Shown: positions 17,085 to 26,364, counted from the stretch's first letter. The stretch is 64,000 bases of DNA from Phyllobacterium lublinensis (GCF_020164435.1 NZ_JAIUDQ010000009.1:1-64000), one strand, 5' to 3'. Notes: generated by a model from the letters alone, not told the origin. Translations and numbers: made by a program.

Positions 17085-17402
17085 CTACCTGGCCACGCGC
17101 AGCGAAGCTTCATAGGCTCGTTTTGCCCATTGCGCCATGATGTCGGGATCATCGATTGCCTCATCCGGTATCGACCAATAGGGCATGTCGACAGGCTTGG
17201 ACTTGCCGGCATAGCGCCATTGACGGGATCCTGCCGCTGCAAACGCCGGTGCCGCAATCTTGTCGGCTTTCAGGAGGATCTCATCGTCGACCTCAAGGGC
17301 GATGATGATGCCGTTGAAATAGATGCCCTTCCCGCCAAACATGCGTTTGATGGTCACCGGCCCCAGTCCTGAAAACAGATCGTGAATCGCATCATTGTCC
17401 AT
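17085..17402 (-). CDS. TfoX N-terminal domain protein
   Basis: 105-aa protein consisting only of a TfoX N-terminal domain: LGPVTIKRMFGGKGIYFNGIIIALEVDDEILLKAD and the W-R-Y-A-G-K-S-K-P-V-D-M-P-Y-W segment. In gammaproteobacteria full-length TfoX/Sxy promotes competence gene expression, but single-domain versions in rhizobia have no proven role. ATG at 17402; a GTG at 17432 would add ten residues with three cysteines/asparagines. It converges with the Nudix gene. Confidence 0.8.
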   Translation of the reverse strand: MDNDAIHDLFSGLGPVTIKRMFGGKGIYFNGIIIALEVDDEILLKADKIAAPAFAAAGSRQWRYAGKSKPVDMPYWSIPDEAIDDPDIMAQWAKRAYEASLRVAR

Positions 17403-17478
17403 GCCTGAACTATTACAGGCACAATTGTTCACGTCACGGCCAAAATGGGCGTGTCGATCTGTTAAACCGGATAGTTGA

Positions 17479-17853
17479 TCAGGAGGCGGCAGAAGCCAGT
17501 GCTTCGGGTGCTGCTGGCGTCAGTTCAACCGATTCGCCGCAACCGCAGGCTGAGGTCTGGTTGGGATTGTTGAATACGAAGCCGGTGCGCAATGTCGTCA
17601 CCTCGAAGTCCATTTCAGTGCCGAGCAAATAGAGCACGGCTTCGGGCGCCACGAAGACCTTGGCGCCGTCTCTTTCGACAAGGTCATCGCCGGCTTTTGC
17701 TTCCGTCACGAGGTCGATCATATATTCCATGCCCGCGCAGCCGCCCTTTTTGATGCCAACGCGAATGCCAAGCGCATTTTCGCGCGTCGCAACGATTTCG
17801 CCTACGCGGCGCGCTGCGGCATCAGTCAGCGTCAGGACAGAAAAACGACCCAT
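17479..17853 (-). CDS. sufA: A-type Fe-S cluster carrier (SufA/IscA family)
   Basis: 124-aa scaffold/carrier that receives Fe-S clusters from SufBCD and passes them to apo-enzymes. The three cluster-binding Cys are present: one in KKGGCAGMEY and two in the CGCGES segment near the C-terminus. A short Ala-rich tail follows. It lies downstream of the suf genes on the same strand but is separated from sufT by an opposite-strand gene, so it probably has its own promoter. Confidence 0.9.
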   Translation of the reverse strand: MGRFSVLTLTDAAARRVGEIVATRENALGIRVGIKKGGCAGMEYMIDLVTEAKAGDDLVERDGAKVFVAPEAVLYLLGTEMDFEVTTLRTGFVFNNPNQTSACGCGESVELTPAAPEALASAAS

Positions 17854-17980
17854 TTCTCATCTCACTTCTTCGAGATCGCGGAACGATCACCCGTATACCA
17901 TAGTTAGTGTTACACAACCGTCACTGCAAGTGTTCAAAATGCCACCGCCCCACAAACAGGACTGGCAGAAGGCTGAAACC

Positions 17981-18556
17981 ATGAACTACCGCCATCTCGT
18001 TGTTTTCGGCGTCGCATCGCTGGCGCTCCATCTTTCGCCCGCTCTCGCCCAGGAAACCAAGCAGCCGGAACAACCAAAGCCGACGGAAACCGCACCTGCG
18101 GAAACAACGGCGCCCAAGGAATCCGCCGCAACCCAGACGCCGCCTGAATATCTGGACAATCGCAGCACACCCGAGACAGTAATCGCCTCTTACTACAACG
18201 CCATCAACCGACAGGAATATGCCCGCGCCTACAGCTATTACGCTTCCGACAATCCGCCGCAACCCTTTCCGCAATTCCAGGCCGGCTATGAGAACACTGC
18301 ATCCGTCACAGTCCGCTTCGGCAAGGCCGTGGGCGAAGGCGCTGCCGGTTCTGCCTATTGGAGTCAGCCGCTGGCGATAAAATCCGAAGCCAAGGACGGG
18401 ACCATAACTGTGTTCAACGGCTGTTACCGGCTGCGACTGGCCAACCCGGCGATCCAGGGCGTTCCCTACGTGCCGCTGTCCATTCTTGACGGAACTCTGG
18501 AAAAATCCGAGATGCCATTCGAGGAAAGCGTGCCGGAAGGCTGCGAGGCGCCTTGA
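17981..18556 (+). CDS. exported protein of unknown function
   Basis: 191-aa protein with a signal peptide (MNYRHLVVFGVASLALHLSPALAQ), a Pro/Thr/Glu/Ala-rich linker (about residues 25-60) and a folded domain starting STPETVIASYYNAINRQEYARAYSYY, which resembles the SnoaL/NTF2-like opening helices. Two cysteines (FNGCYRL and PEGCEAP) could form a disulfide. It reads opposite to suf and splits sufT from sufA. No function known. Confidence 0.7.
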   Translation: MNYRHLVVFGVASLALHLSPALAQETKQPEQPKPTETAPAETTAPKESAATQTPPEYLDNRSTPETVIASYYNAINRQEYARAYSYYASDNPPQPFPQFQAGYENTASVTVRFGKAVGEGAAGSAYWSQPLAIKSEAKDGTITVFNGCYRLRLANPAIQGVPYVPLSILDGTLEKSEMPFEESVPEGCEAP

Positions 18557-18580
18557 GCATGCCCAGTATTTTGTCCGACG

Positions 18581-19006
18581 CTAGTACCAGCCGACGGCGA
18601 CTTGAGCCTCCTCGGACATGCGATCGGGCGTCCAGGGCGGATCGAACGTCATGGTGACGTCGACAAAGCTCACACCTTCGACGGACCCCACCGCATCCTG
18701 CACCCAGCCGGGCATTTCGCCTGCAACCGGGCAACCCGGGGCTGTCAGCGTCATTTCGATCTTTACCGAACGGTCGTCCTCGACGTCGATCTTGTAGACC
18801 AGGCCAAGTTCATAGATGTCGGCAGGAATCTCAGGGTCATAGACTGTCTTCAGCGCAGCGATGATATCGTCCGTCATCCGCGCCAGGTCTTCGGCGGGGA
18901 TCGCCGAAACGGATTGCGTCCCGACTTCCGTATGGGCCGGCGCCGCATCAGCGACGGGGGCCGCTTCTTTTTCCAGTGTCTCGACTTTGTCGGTCATCGT
19001 CATCAC
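18581..19006 (-). CDS. sufT: SufT, SUF system DUF59/MIP18 family protein
   Basis: 141-aa Fe-S assembly factor. An Ala-rich N-terminal extension is followed by the DUF59 domain: IIAALKTVYDPEIPADIYELGLVYKIDVED, EMTLTAPGCPVAGEMPGWV with the conserved Cys, and VTMTFDPPWTPDRMSEEA. Members act in cluster maturation or transfer and are usually encoded beside sufS. The ATG overlaps the sufS stop (ATGA), so translation is coupled. Confidence 0.9.
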   Translation of the reverse strand: MMTMTDKVETLEKEAAPVADAAPAHTEVGTQSVSAIPAEDLARMTDDIIAALKTVYDPEIPADIYELGLVYKIDVEDDRSVKIEMTLTAPGCPVAGEMPGWVQDAVGSVEGVSFVDVTMTFDPPWTPDRMSEEAQVAVGWY

Positions 19007-20244
19007 CCAAAGAATTTCCGCGCTTTTTCCAGCGCATCGGCGAGAACATCGATCTCGTCTTTTGTATTATACATTGCAAATGAGGCACGGCAGGTCGACG
19101 TGACGCCAAACCGCTTCAAAAGCGGCTGGGCGCAATGCGTGCCTGCCCGCACGGCCACGCCGGCGCGGTCGATGACCATGGATACGTCGTGCGCGTGAAT
19201 CCCTTCAAGCTCAAAGGATATGATCGCACCCTTGCCCTTGGCGTCCCCGAAGATGCGCAGGGAATTGATCTCACGCAGCCGCTCGTGGGCGTAGTCGCGC
19301 AAACCCTCCTCATGGGCGAGAATGGCGGCACGTCCGATCTTTTCGACATACTCAATGGCAGCGCCAAGCCCGATCGCCTGGGCGATAGGCGGTGTTCCCG
19401 CTTCAAAACGGTGCGGTGGATGATTGTAGGTGACGATGTCTTCAGTCACCTCTTCAATCATTTCCCCGCCACCCTGGAAGGGCCGCATTGCCTCGAGCAT
19501 GTTCTTGCGACCGTAGAGTACTCCAATACCGGAGGGACCGTAGATTTTGTGGCCGGTAAAGATATACCAGTCGCAGCCAAGATCCTGCACGTCGACCGGC
19601 AGGTGAACCGCCCCCTGGCTGCCGTCGACCAGAACCGGGATGCCGCGTGCATGGGCGATACGGACGATCTCCTTGATAGGCGTCACGGTGCCAAGCACAT
19701 TCGACATATGGGTTATGGCAACGAGCTTCGTATTGTCCGTCAGCCGGCTCTCGAATTCCTCGATATGGAATGTGCCCTGATCATCCACCGGCACCCACAC
19801 CAGCTTGGCACCCTGCCGCTCGCGGATAAAGTGCCACGGCACGATGTTGGAGTGGTGTTCCATGATCGAAAGCACGATCTCGTCGCCTTCGTCGATATTC
19901 GGCATGCCGTAGCCGTAAGCGACTGTGTTGATCGCCTCCGTAGCCGATTTCGTGAATACGATTTCGTCAACCGAGGCGGCATTGAGAAAACGCCTGACGC
20001 TCTCGCGCGCCTTTTCATAGGCATCCGTGGCGGCGTTCGACAGGAAATGCAACCCCCGGTGCACATTGGCGTATTCATTGGAGTAGGTATCCGAGATCGT
20101 GTCGATGACGGCCAGTGGCTTCTGGGCCGAGGCGCCATTGTCGAGATACACCAGTGGTTTGCCATAGACCTCACGCGACAGGATGGGAAAATCGCGACGG
20201 ATAGCCTCCACATCGTAGCTGCCTTGCATGATCTTCGTATCCAT
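19003..20244 (-). CDS. sufS: SufS cysteine desulfurase
   Basis: PLP enzyme that removes sulfur from cysteine for cluster assembly. In the 413-aa product the PLP-binding Lys is K233 (FTGHKIYGPSG) and the active-site Cys is C371 (RAGTHCAQPL), the class II arrangement with a short loop. Start at ATG 20244 (MDTKIMQGSYDVEAIRRDFPIL); an upstream frame start at 20277 is less likely. No separate SufE gene is visible here. Follows sufD in the operon. Confidence 0.93.
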   Translation of the reverse strand: MDTKIMQGSYDVEAIRRDFPILSREVYGKPLVYLDNGASAQKPLAVIDTISDTYSNEYANVHRGLHFLSNAATDAYEKARESVRRFLNAASVDEIVFTKSATEAINTVAYGYGMPNIDEGDEIVLSIMEHHSNIVPWHFIRERQGAKLVWVPVDDQGTFHIEEFESRLTDNTKLVAITHMSNVLGTVTPIKEIVRIAHARGIPVLVDGSQGAVHLPVDVQDLGCDWYIFTGHKIYGPSGIGVLYGRKNMLEAMRPFQGGGEMIEEVTEDIVTYNHPPHRFEAGTPPIAQAIGLGAAIEYVEKIGRAAILAHEEGLRDYAHERLREINSLRIFGDAKGKGAIISFELEGIHAHDVSMVIDRAGVAVRAGTHCAQPLLKRFGVTSTCRASFAMYNTKDEIDVLADALEKARKFFG

Positions 20245-20285
20245 GTTGCCGCGCTTTCCTTGTGTATCTGGCTGCATTCAGTCGA

Positions 20286-21557
20286 TCAGACGTGAGCGGC
20301 GAGCCACTTTTCGAGGATTGCCTCAAGCGCATCCACGAGTGGTTCGCTTTCCAGTTCCTCGACGATTTCGGCAACGAATGCCTTTATCAGCAGACCGCGC
20401 GCCTCGTTTTCCGGGATGCCGCGCGCCCGCAGATAGAACAGATGATTACCATCGATCTCCGTTACTGTCGCGCCATGACCACAGGCCACATCATCGGCAA
20501 AGATTTCCAGTTCCGGCTTGGCATCAAATTCGCCGTCGTCGGATAGCAGCAAGGTATTGCATGCCATGCGGGCGTCGGTCTTCTGGGCGATCCTGTTGAC
20601 CTTGATCTGGCCCTGGAACACGCCGCGCGCGCGGTCAGTCACGACATTGCGAATGATCTCCACGGACGATGTGTTCTCAACCAGATGTCCCAGTGTCATC
20701 GTCACATCGGTATGGCTGTCGCCCCCGAGCAGGTTGACACCGCGCAGCTGGAAGTCGGAACCCTCCCCCTTCACCAGCACATGCACTTCCTGCCGGACGA
20801 GCTTGCCACCGGCATTGACGATATAGAGGGTCAATTTGGCATTGGCGCCAATCGTAGCGATGAACTGCGCCAGCTGCGTTGCTTCGAGACCGTGCTCGCG
20901 CAGGATGATCCAGGTGATTTCCGCGTCATCACCAACGGTCACATTGCTGAGGCTTGTCGAAAAACCTTCGCCCTCGCCGCCGTTTTGCCGCTCGATGACT
21001 GTCGCCTTGACGCCCTTGCCGAACTTGACCGGAAAGCGCACATGGCCCTGCCCGCGCGCCTGCGCATTCTGCAATTCGAGCGGCGTTTCCAATTCCAGAC
21101 CGTCGGCGAAGGTGACCGCCCAGCCGTCTGTGACGTACGCTGCATTGATCTGGCCGATTGCATCATCGCCGTCGCGAATGGCAAGCTGGCTGATCACCGA
21201 GCCATCCGACAACTTGTCGCTGAACCTGGTGAATTCGACGCCCTCGAGACGCGGCGCCGAAACGGCCAAACCATTGGTGACGAATGCCACTGGTGAGCCG
21301 GCTACAACCGGCGGCAAGGGATTGGTGCCGGCTGCGCCATCATAGGCAGCAACGCTGCGCAGCAAAGTGCGCAGGTCGGTGTAATGCCACGCTTCAACCC
21401 GCCGGGACGGCAGACCTTGCGTCTTCAGCGCTTCGATTGCGTTATCGCGGGCACTGGCGATTTCGCCATTGCCGGGCAATTCACCCATCCGATCGACGAA
21501 AGCGTCGACCAGAGCTGATTCAGCGGCTGTGGGTTGGCGTCCTGTGTGAACATTCAT
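20286..21557 (-). CDS. sufD: SufD, Fe-S cluster scaffold subunit
   Basis: 423-aa subunit of the SufBC2D scaffold complex. N-terminal GLPSRRVEAWHYTDLRTLL and the beta-helix core with GANAKLTLYIVNAGG, DRARGVFQGQIKVNRIAQKTDARMACNTLLLSDDGEFDAKPELEIFADDVACGHGATV are characteristic; the conserved His of GHGAT is present. The C-terminal LRARGIPENEARGLLIKAF matches the SufB/D ending. Eleven bases downstream of sufC. Confidence 0.94.
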   Translation of the reverse strand: MNVHTGRQPTAAESALVDAFVDRMGELPGNGEIASARDNAIEALKTQGLPSRRVEAWHYTDLRTLLRSVAAYDGAAGTNPLPPVVAGSPVAFVTNGLAVSAPRLEGVEFTRFSDKLSDGSVISQLAIRDGDDAIGQINAAYVTDGWAVTFADGLELETPLELQNAQARGQGHVRFPVKFGKGVKATVIERQNGGEGEGFSTSLSNVTVGDDAEITWIILREHGLEATQLAQFIATIGANAKLTLYIVNAGGKLVRQEVHVLVKGEGSDFQLRGVNLLGGDSHTDVTMTLGHLVENTSSVEIIRNVVTDRARGVFQGQIKVNRIAQKTDARMACNTLLLSDDGEFDAKPELEIFADDVACGHGATVTEIDGNHLFYLRARGIPENEARGLLIKAFVAEIVEELESEPLVDALEAILEKWLAAHV

Positions 21558-21568
21558 GACGTTATTCC

Positions 21569-22324
21569 TCAGGCTGCCTCACCGATGATATCGGCATAGC
21601 CATTCTCTTCAAGGTGCAGCGCAAGTTCCTTGTCGCCCGACTTGATCACTTGTCCCTTGTACAGCACATGCACGCTGTCCGGCACGATATAGTCCAGCAG
21701 ACGCTGATAATGCGTGATGACGATAACGGCGCGATCCGGCGAACGCAGCGCGTTGACGCCATCGGCAACGATCTTCAAGGCATCGATATCGAGCCCGGAA
21801 TCGGTCTCGTCGAGAACGCAAAGCTTGGGCTCAAGCAGTTTCATCTGCAGGATTTCGGCGCGCTTCTTTTCACCGCCGGAGAAACCGACATTGAGCGGAC
21901 GCTTGAGCATGGCAATGTCCATGTCGAGTGAGCCTGCCGCAGTCTTGACGCGGCTGAGGAACTCCGGAATTTTCAATGGCTCTTCACCGCGCGCCTTGCG
22001 CTGCGCGTTCATCGCCACCTTCAGGAACTCCATCGTCGCCACGCCGGGTATTTCCATCGGGTACTGGAAGGCAAGGAATATACCCTTGGCCGCGCGCTCG
22101 GACGGGTCAAGCTCAAGGATCGATTCCCCGTTGTAGAGGATGTCGCCTTCGGTAACCTCGTAATCTTCCCGACCTGCGAGAATATAGGACAGTGTCGATT
22201 TGCCGGATCCGTTCGGACCCATGATCGCCGCAACTTCGCCGGCCTTGACGGTGAGGTTCAGGCCGCGAATGATCTCGGTGTCCGTATCCGCGATCTTCGC
22301 GTGAAGGTTTCTGATTTCCAGCAT
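21569..22324 (-). CDS. sufC: SufC, ABC-type ATPase of the SUF scaffold
   Basis: 251-aa soluble ATPase that drives conformational change in SufBC2D. Walker A GPNGSGKST at residues 36-44, Q-loop AFQYP, signature FSGGEKKRAEI, Walker B LCVLDETDSGLD (SufC-specific ETDSGLD) and H-loop VITHYQRLL are all present. It lies between the 68-aa ORF and sufD. Confidence 0.95.
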   Translation of the reverse strand: MLEIRNLHAKIADTDTEIIRGLNLTVKAGEVAAIMGPNGSGKSTLSYILAGREDYEVTEGDILYNGESILELDPSERAAKGIFLAFQYPMEIPGVATMEFLKVAMNAQRKARGEEPLKIPEFLSRVKTAAGSLDMDIAMLKRPLNVGFSGGEKKRAEILQMKLLEPKLCVLDETDSGLDIDALKIVADGVNALRSPDRAVIVITHYQRLLDYIVPDSVHVLYKGQVIKSGDKELALHLEENGYADIIGEAA

Positions 22325-22407
22325 TGGTTATTTCCTTCGTATCGTTGGGGACCAGCCAACAGGCGATCCCGCTAAAATTTCACGAGTGGATGGCTTTCTT
22401 GCCAACC

Positions 22408-22614
22408 TCAATCCGAACTGTCGCCGCTCAGGCTCCTCAGGCGCTCGACAACTGAAGCAAGCTCCTTGCGAGCCCGTATAAGTTCGGGCTCAAGCACTCT
22501 TTCTGTTGCCGTGGACGAGCGAGCCAATGTGTCCGTCAGTTCCTCGATGACTTCGCCCAGCTCGTCATAGCGGCGGCGTAACCTGTCGAGTTCATCCTTC
22601 GTGACAATAACCAT
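22408..22614 (-). CDS. small coiled-coil-like protein embedded in the suf operon, 68 aa
   Basis: Its ATG (22614) shares a base with the sufB stop (TGATG), so translation is likely coupled to sufB. The protein is almost entirely charged helix (KDELDRLRRRYDELGEVIEELTDTL and ELIRARKELASVVERLRSL), with heptad-like Leu spacing suggesting a coiled coil. It has no Cys or His cluster, so it is not an obvious metal protein. The gap to sufC is 83 bases. I cannot name a family; a partner or stabiliser of SufB is a guess from position. Confidence 0.65.
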   Translation of the reverse strand: MVIVTKDELDRLRRRYDELGEVIEELTDTLARSSTATERVLEPELIRARKELASVVERLRSLSGDSSD

Positions 22615-24140
22615 CAACCGACGCTCCCCTCGAGACTGATGCCGATGAGCTTTTGTGCCTCAACGGCAAATTCCATTGGCAGTTCCTGGATAACTTCCTT
22701 GACGAAACCATTGACGATCAGCGCGATCGCCTCTTCTTCCGGAATGCCGCGCTGCATCACATAGAACAGCGCATCCTCCGAAATCTTCGACGTCGTCGCC
22801 TCGTGCTCGAACTGGGCAGTGGCGTTCTTGGCCTCGATATAGGGCACGGTATGCGCGCCGCAGTCATTGCCGATCAGCAGCGAGTCACACTGGGTGAAGT
22901 TGCGGGCATTCTCCGCCTTGCGGTGCGCCGAGACCTGGCCACGATAGGTGTTGTTCGACTTGCCGGCAGAAATACCCTTGGAAATGATGCGGCTCGACGT
23001 GTTCTTGCCGAGGTGCAGCATCTTGGTACCGCTGTCGATCTGCTGGTGACCATTCGAAACGGCGATCGAATAGAATTCGCCGCGCGAATTGTCGCCGCGC
23101 AGGATGACCGATGGGTATTTCCAGGTGATCGCCGAACCGGTCTCGACCTGTGTCCAGGAAATCTTCGAATTGACGCCGCGGCAGTCGCCACGCTTGGTGA
23201 CGAAATTGTAGATGCCGCCCTTGCCTTCCGCATCGCCGGGGTACCAGTTCTGCACGGTCGAATATTTGATCTCGGCATCATCGAGCGCAATCAGCTCGAC
23301 GACAGCCGCATGCAGCTGGTTTTCGTCGCGCTGCGGCGCGGTGCAACCTTCGAGATAGGAAACGTAGGCACCTTCTTCCGCGATGATCAGCGTGCGCTCG
23401 AACTGCCCCGTATCCCGCTCGTTGATGCGGAAATAGGTGGAAAGCTCCATGGGACAGCGCACGCCCTTCGGCACGTAGACGAAGGAACCGTCGGTAAAGA
23501 CAGCCGAATTCAACGTCGCATAGAAGTTGTCCGTAACAGGGACAACGGTTGCGAGGTACTTCTTGACCAATTCGGGATGTTCGCGGATCGCTTCCGAGAT
23601 CGAGCAGAAGATGACGCCGGCTTTTGCAAGCTCCGCCTTGAACGTGGTGACGACCGAGACACTGTCAAACACGGCATCCACCGCGACGCGGCCGGACTTG
23701 TAGACATTGTCGCCGACTTCCTCGTCGTCGGAAGGACCTGGCTCACCGGGCTTGCGGACACCTGCCAGGATTTCCTGCTCCTTGAGCGGGATACCAAGCT
23801 TTTCATAGGTGCGCAGCAACTCCGGATCGACATCTGCAAGCGATGCCGGACCAGTCTGGTTCTTCGGACCTGCGAAATAGACCATGTCCTGGAAGTCGAT
23901 TTTTGGATAATCCACCCGTGCCCAAGTGGGTTCTTCCATCGTCAGCCAGCGTTCATAGGCCTTCAGACGCCATTCGAGCATCCACTCCGGTTCGTTCTTC
24001 TTGGCAGAAATGAAGCGGATAATATCTTCGTTCAGGCCCTTCGGCGCCTTATCCATTTCGATAAGGGTTTCAAAGCCATATTTGTACTGGTCCACATCCA
24101 GCGTACGGACACGATCAATAGTTTCCTGCACGGCAGGCAT
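22614..24140 (-). CDS. sufB: SufB, Fe-S cluster scaffold subunit
   Basis: 508-aa core scaffold on which the cluster is built, together with SufC and SufD. Family stretches are clear: [124 protein letters not shown] and [22 protein letters not shown], with the C-terminal Cys in CDSLL. Lies 166 bases downstream of the first cysteine desulfurase gene. Confidence 0.95.
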   Translation of the reverse strand: MPAVQETIDRVRTLDVDQYKYGFETLIEMDKAPKGLNEDIIRFISAKKNEPEWMLEWRLKAYERWLTMEEPTWARVDYPKIDFQDMVYFAGPKNQTGPASLADVDPELLRTYEKLGIPLKEQEILAGVRKPGEPGPSDDEEVGDNVYKSGRVAVDAVFDSVSVVTTFKAELAKAGVIFCSISEAIREHPELVKKYLATVVPVTDNFYATLNSAVFTDGSFVYVPKGVRCPMELSTYFRINERDTGQFERTLIIAEEGAYVSYLEGCTAPQRDENQLHAAVVELIALDDAEIKYSTVQNWYPGDAEGKGGIYNFVTKRGDCRGVNSKISWTQVETGSAITWKYPSVILRGDNSRGEFYSIAVSNGHQQIDSGTKMLHLGKNTSSRIISKGISAGKSNNTYRGQVSAHRKAENARNFTQCDSLLIGNDCGAHTVPYIEAKNATAQFEHEATTSKISEDALFYVMQRGIPEEEAIALIVNGFVKEVIQELPMEFAVEAQKLIGISLEGSVG

Positions 24141-24247
24141 TGGCGTTCTCCATCCACGCGGGGGTCAAGGCCCCGCAGTTGCAAACGTCAAGGCGTATGT
24201 CGTCTTGAATTTTGCCTTCATGTAATGTGCATCTGCACGATTTAACA

Positions 24248-24268
24248 CCGGTATTCACCGGATTTTTT
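24248..24268 (+). terminator. intrinsic terminator-like hairpin reading against suf
   Basis: CCGGT-ATTC-ACCGG followed by ATTTTTT on the plus strand, in the gap between the cysteine desulfurase and sufB genes. The T-run is on the strand opposite to the operon, so in the suf direction it would only form a small hairpin. Confidence 0.4.
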
Positions 24269-24306
24269 GCAATTAACGGCTAATCATTGCCGATAATCGA
24301 AATTCT

Positions 24307-25482
24307 CTAGGCCGCATCGGCCGCAGCCGGCTTCAACCGGTCGCGCCGCGCGACGATATCCTTCAGCGCATCGAGAAACTGCGCGATGTCTGCCTCGCTC
24401 GTCTCAGGCGCTGTCGAAACTCTCAAACCGCCCATTCCCTCGCCATGACCCATCGCGGCCAGCACGTGGCTCGGACCAACTTTTCCCGACGAACAGGCAG
24501 AGCCTGCCGATAGCGCAATTCCCGCCAGATCGAAAGCGATTTGCACGGTTTCCGCCTTAATATCCGCCAGCGCGAAAAACGTTGTGTTGGGCAGCCGCTC
24601 AGCCATCTCGCCATAAATGATCGCGTCCGGCGCGATTGCTCGGATGCCGCGCTCGATCGCCTCGCGATGCCGCGGACGCCAGCCTTCGGATTTCAGGCGC
24701 TCGTCGGCCACGCGGGCGGCTGCCCCAAAGCCGGCAATCATGGGCAGTGCCTCGGTACCGGCGCGATGACCTTTTTCCTGGCCACCACCCCGAACCAGTG
24801 CCTTCGGCATCACGAGATCCGAAATGGCAACGATCGCACCAACCCCCTTGGGCCCGCCAATTTTGTGCGAGGAAAGGATGAGGTAATCGGCAGAACATGT
24901 TGTGATATCGAGCGGAATCCGTCCCGCGGCCTGAACCGCATCAACCACAAAGAGGCCACCAAACTCCTTCACGAGCGCGCCAATTGTTTCGATCGGCTGC
25001 AACACACCTGTCTCGTTATTGGCAGCCTGAACAGCCACCAGTGGAAGTCCCTCGTTGCGGTCATGGGATTCGAGGAGTGCGCGGAGACGCGTCAGATCAA
25101 GGAGCCCCTGACCGTCCACGGGCACTTTCTCAACCTGGTCTGCATGGAACTGGCCGCCGGCAAGGATGCACGGATGTTCGCTGGCGCTGACATAGAGCCG
25201 CGACAGTCGCATCGCCGCCCGCCCCATCACATAATTTGGTGTGAGCAAGGTTGAAGCGGCCTCGGTGGCACCCGATGTAAAGACAACATGATCTGCCTTG
25301 GCATTGACGAGAGCCGCCACATCACGGCGCGCAGCCTCCAGAATTGCCTTGGTCGCGCGGCCTTCCTGATGGACCGACGACGGATTGCCAGTCAACTCGA
25401 GCGCCTGAACGACAGCATCGCGCGCAGCCGGGATAAGCGGCGCACTTGCATTATAGTCCAAATAGGCGCGATTGCGGGCCAT
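24307..25482 (-). CDS. NifS/IscS-like cysteine desulfurase, first gene of the suf locus
   Basis: PLP-dependent cysteine desulfurase, 391 aa. AYLDYNASAPLIPAARDAV opens the protein; the PLP-binding Lys is K207 (SSHKIGGPKG) and the catalytic Cys C330 lies in GSACSSGKVGPSH, a class I-type loop, so it is distinct from SufS downstream. Having both types in one suf locus is normal in Rhizobiales. ATG 25482 is preceded by AGGACAGG. It is the promoter-proximal gene after the palindrome at 25592-25616. Confidence 0.92.
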   Translation of the reverse strand: MARNRAYLDYNASAPLIPAARDAVVQALELTGNPSSVHQEGRATKAILEAARRDVAALVNAKADHVVFTSGATEAASTLLTPNYVMGRAAMRLSRLYVSASEHPCILAGGQFHADQVEKVPVDGQGLLDLTRLRALLESHDRNEGLPLVAVQAANNETGVLQPIETIGALVKEFGGLFVVDAVQAAGRIPLDITTCSADYLILSSHKIGGPKGVGAIVAISDLVMPKALVRGGGQEKGHRAGTEALPMIAGFGAAARVADERLKSEGWRPRHREAIERGIRAIAPDAIIYGEMAERLPNTTFFALADIKAETVQIAFDLAGIALSAGSACSSGKVGPSHVLAAMGHGEGMGGLRVSTAPETSEADIAQFLDALKDIVARRDRLKPAAADAA

Positions 25483-25591
25483 GCCTGTCCTGTTTCGTGT
25501 TCTTTTGAGCTCTGCGCGCTTCAAAAGCGCAATTTTCTTGAAATTCAGCCTCGGACCAGCCTATTAAGCCGTTTCGAGATAAAATTCTACA

Positions 25592-25616
25592 CCAGTTTTG
25601 AACGGTTCTAAACTGG
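25592..25616. promoter_or_regulatory. ICE-box-like palindrome in the suf promoter region
   Basis: A 25-base dyad with arms CCAGTTTTGAAC and GTTCTAAACTGG around one central G; 11 of 12 pairs match. The core TTTTGAA-CGG-TTCTAAA fits the iron-control element (Irr box) of Rhizobiales as I remember it (TTTAGAA-N3-TTCTAAA). Irr repression of suf under haem/iron limitation is established for relatives. It lies 110 bases before the cysteine desulfurase ATG and 74 before the divergent hydrolase ATG, so it could act on both. Confidence 0.65.
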
Positions 25617-25689
25617 TTTTATGGGCGTCATTGGTTGCCGTCAAGCCCGGCTTGCAATAACCGCTCTTGCTGCCAAAAGTGGAGTACAC

Positions 25690-26364
25690 ATGCCTGAAGT
25701 GATTTTCAATGGACCAGCGGGACGTCTTGAGGGCCGATACCAGCCTTCTACGGAAAAAAATGCCCCGATTGCGATTGTCCTCCATCCGCACCCACAATTT
25801 GGCGGCACCATGAACAACAAGATCGTCTACGATCTGTTCTACATGTTCCAGCAGCGCGGATTTACGACCTTGCGGTTCAACTTCCGTGGCATTGGCCGCA
25901 GCCAGGGGGAATTTGACCATGGCTCGGGCGAATTGTCGGATGCCGCAGGCGCGCTCGACTGGGTGCAATCACTACACCCGGATTCAAAGACGTGCTGGGT
26001 TGCCGGATATTCCTTCGGCGCCTGGATCGGCATGCAGCTGCTGATGCGCCGCCCGGAGATCGAAGGCTTCATCTCCGTCGCGCCGCAGCCCAACACCTAC
26101 GACTTTTCCTTCCTCGCCCCCTGCCCGTCATCCGGGCTGATCCTGCATGGCGATCAAGACAAGGTCGCGCCACCCAAGGATGTCCAGGGGCTCGTCGACA
26201 AGCTGAAGACGCAGAAGGGCATCACCATCACCCAGAGAACGATGGTCGGTGCCAACCATTTCTTTACCGGCATGACCGACGAAGTCATCGCCGAGTGCTC
26301 CGACTACCTTGACCGCCGCCTCAATGGCGAACTGGTCGAAGCCAAGCCGAAACGCCTTCGCTAA
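25690..26364 (+). CDS. alpha/beta hydrolase
   Basis: 224-aa serine hydrolase of the small dienelactone-hydrolase-like group. The opening MPEVIFNGPAGRLEGRYQP, the HPHPQFGGTMNNKIV segment, nucleophile elbow GYSFGAW (Ser), acidic residue in LHGDQDKVAPP and His in GANHFFTG form a complete triad. The substrate is unknown. ATG 25690 follows GGAG; an earlier ATG at 25621 sits inside the promoter region. Such a gene commonly faces suf in rhizobia, as I recall. It overlaps anmK tail to tail. Confidence 0.85.
   Translation: MPEVIFNGPAGRLEGRYQPSTEKNAPIAIVLHPHPQFGGTMNNKIVYDLFYMFQQRGFTTLRFNFRGIGRSQGEFDHGSGELSDAAGALDWVQSLHPDSKTCWVAGYSFGAWIGMQLLMRRPEIEGFISVAPQPNTYDFSFLAPCPSSGLILHGDQDKVAPPKDVQGLVDKLKTQKGITITQRTMVGANHFFTGMTDEVIAECSDYLDRRLNGELVEAKPKRLR

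Noticed and set aside
17085..17402. TfoX-domain protein as a competence regulator
   Set aside because: Only the N-terminal domain is present and no competence genes are nearby, so only the domain name is given.
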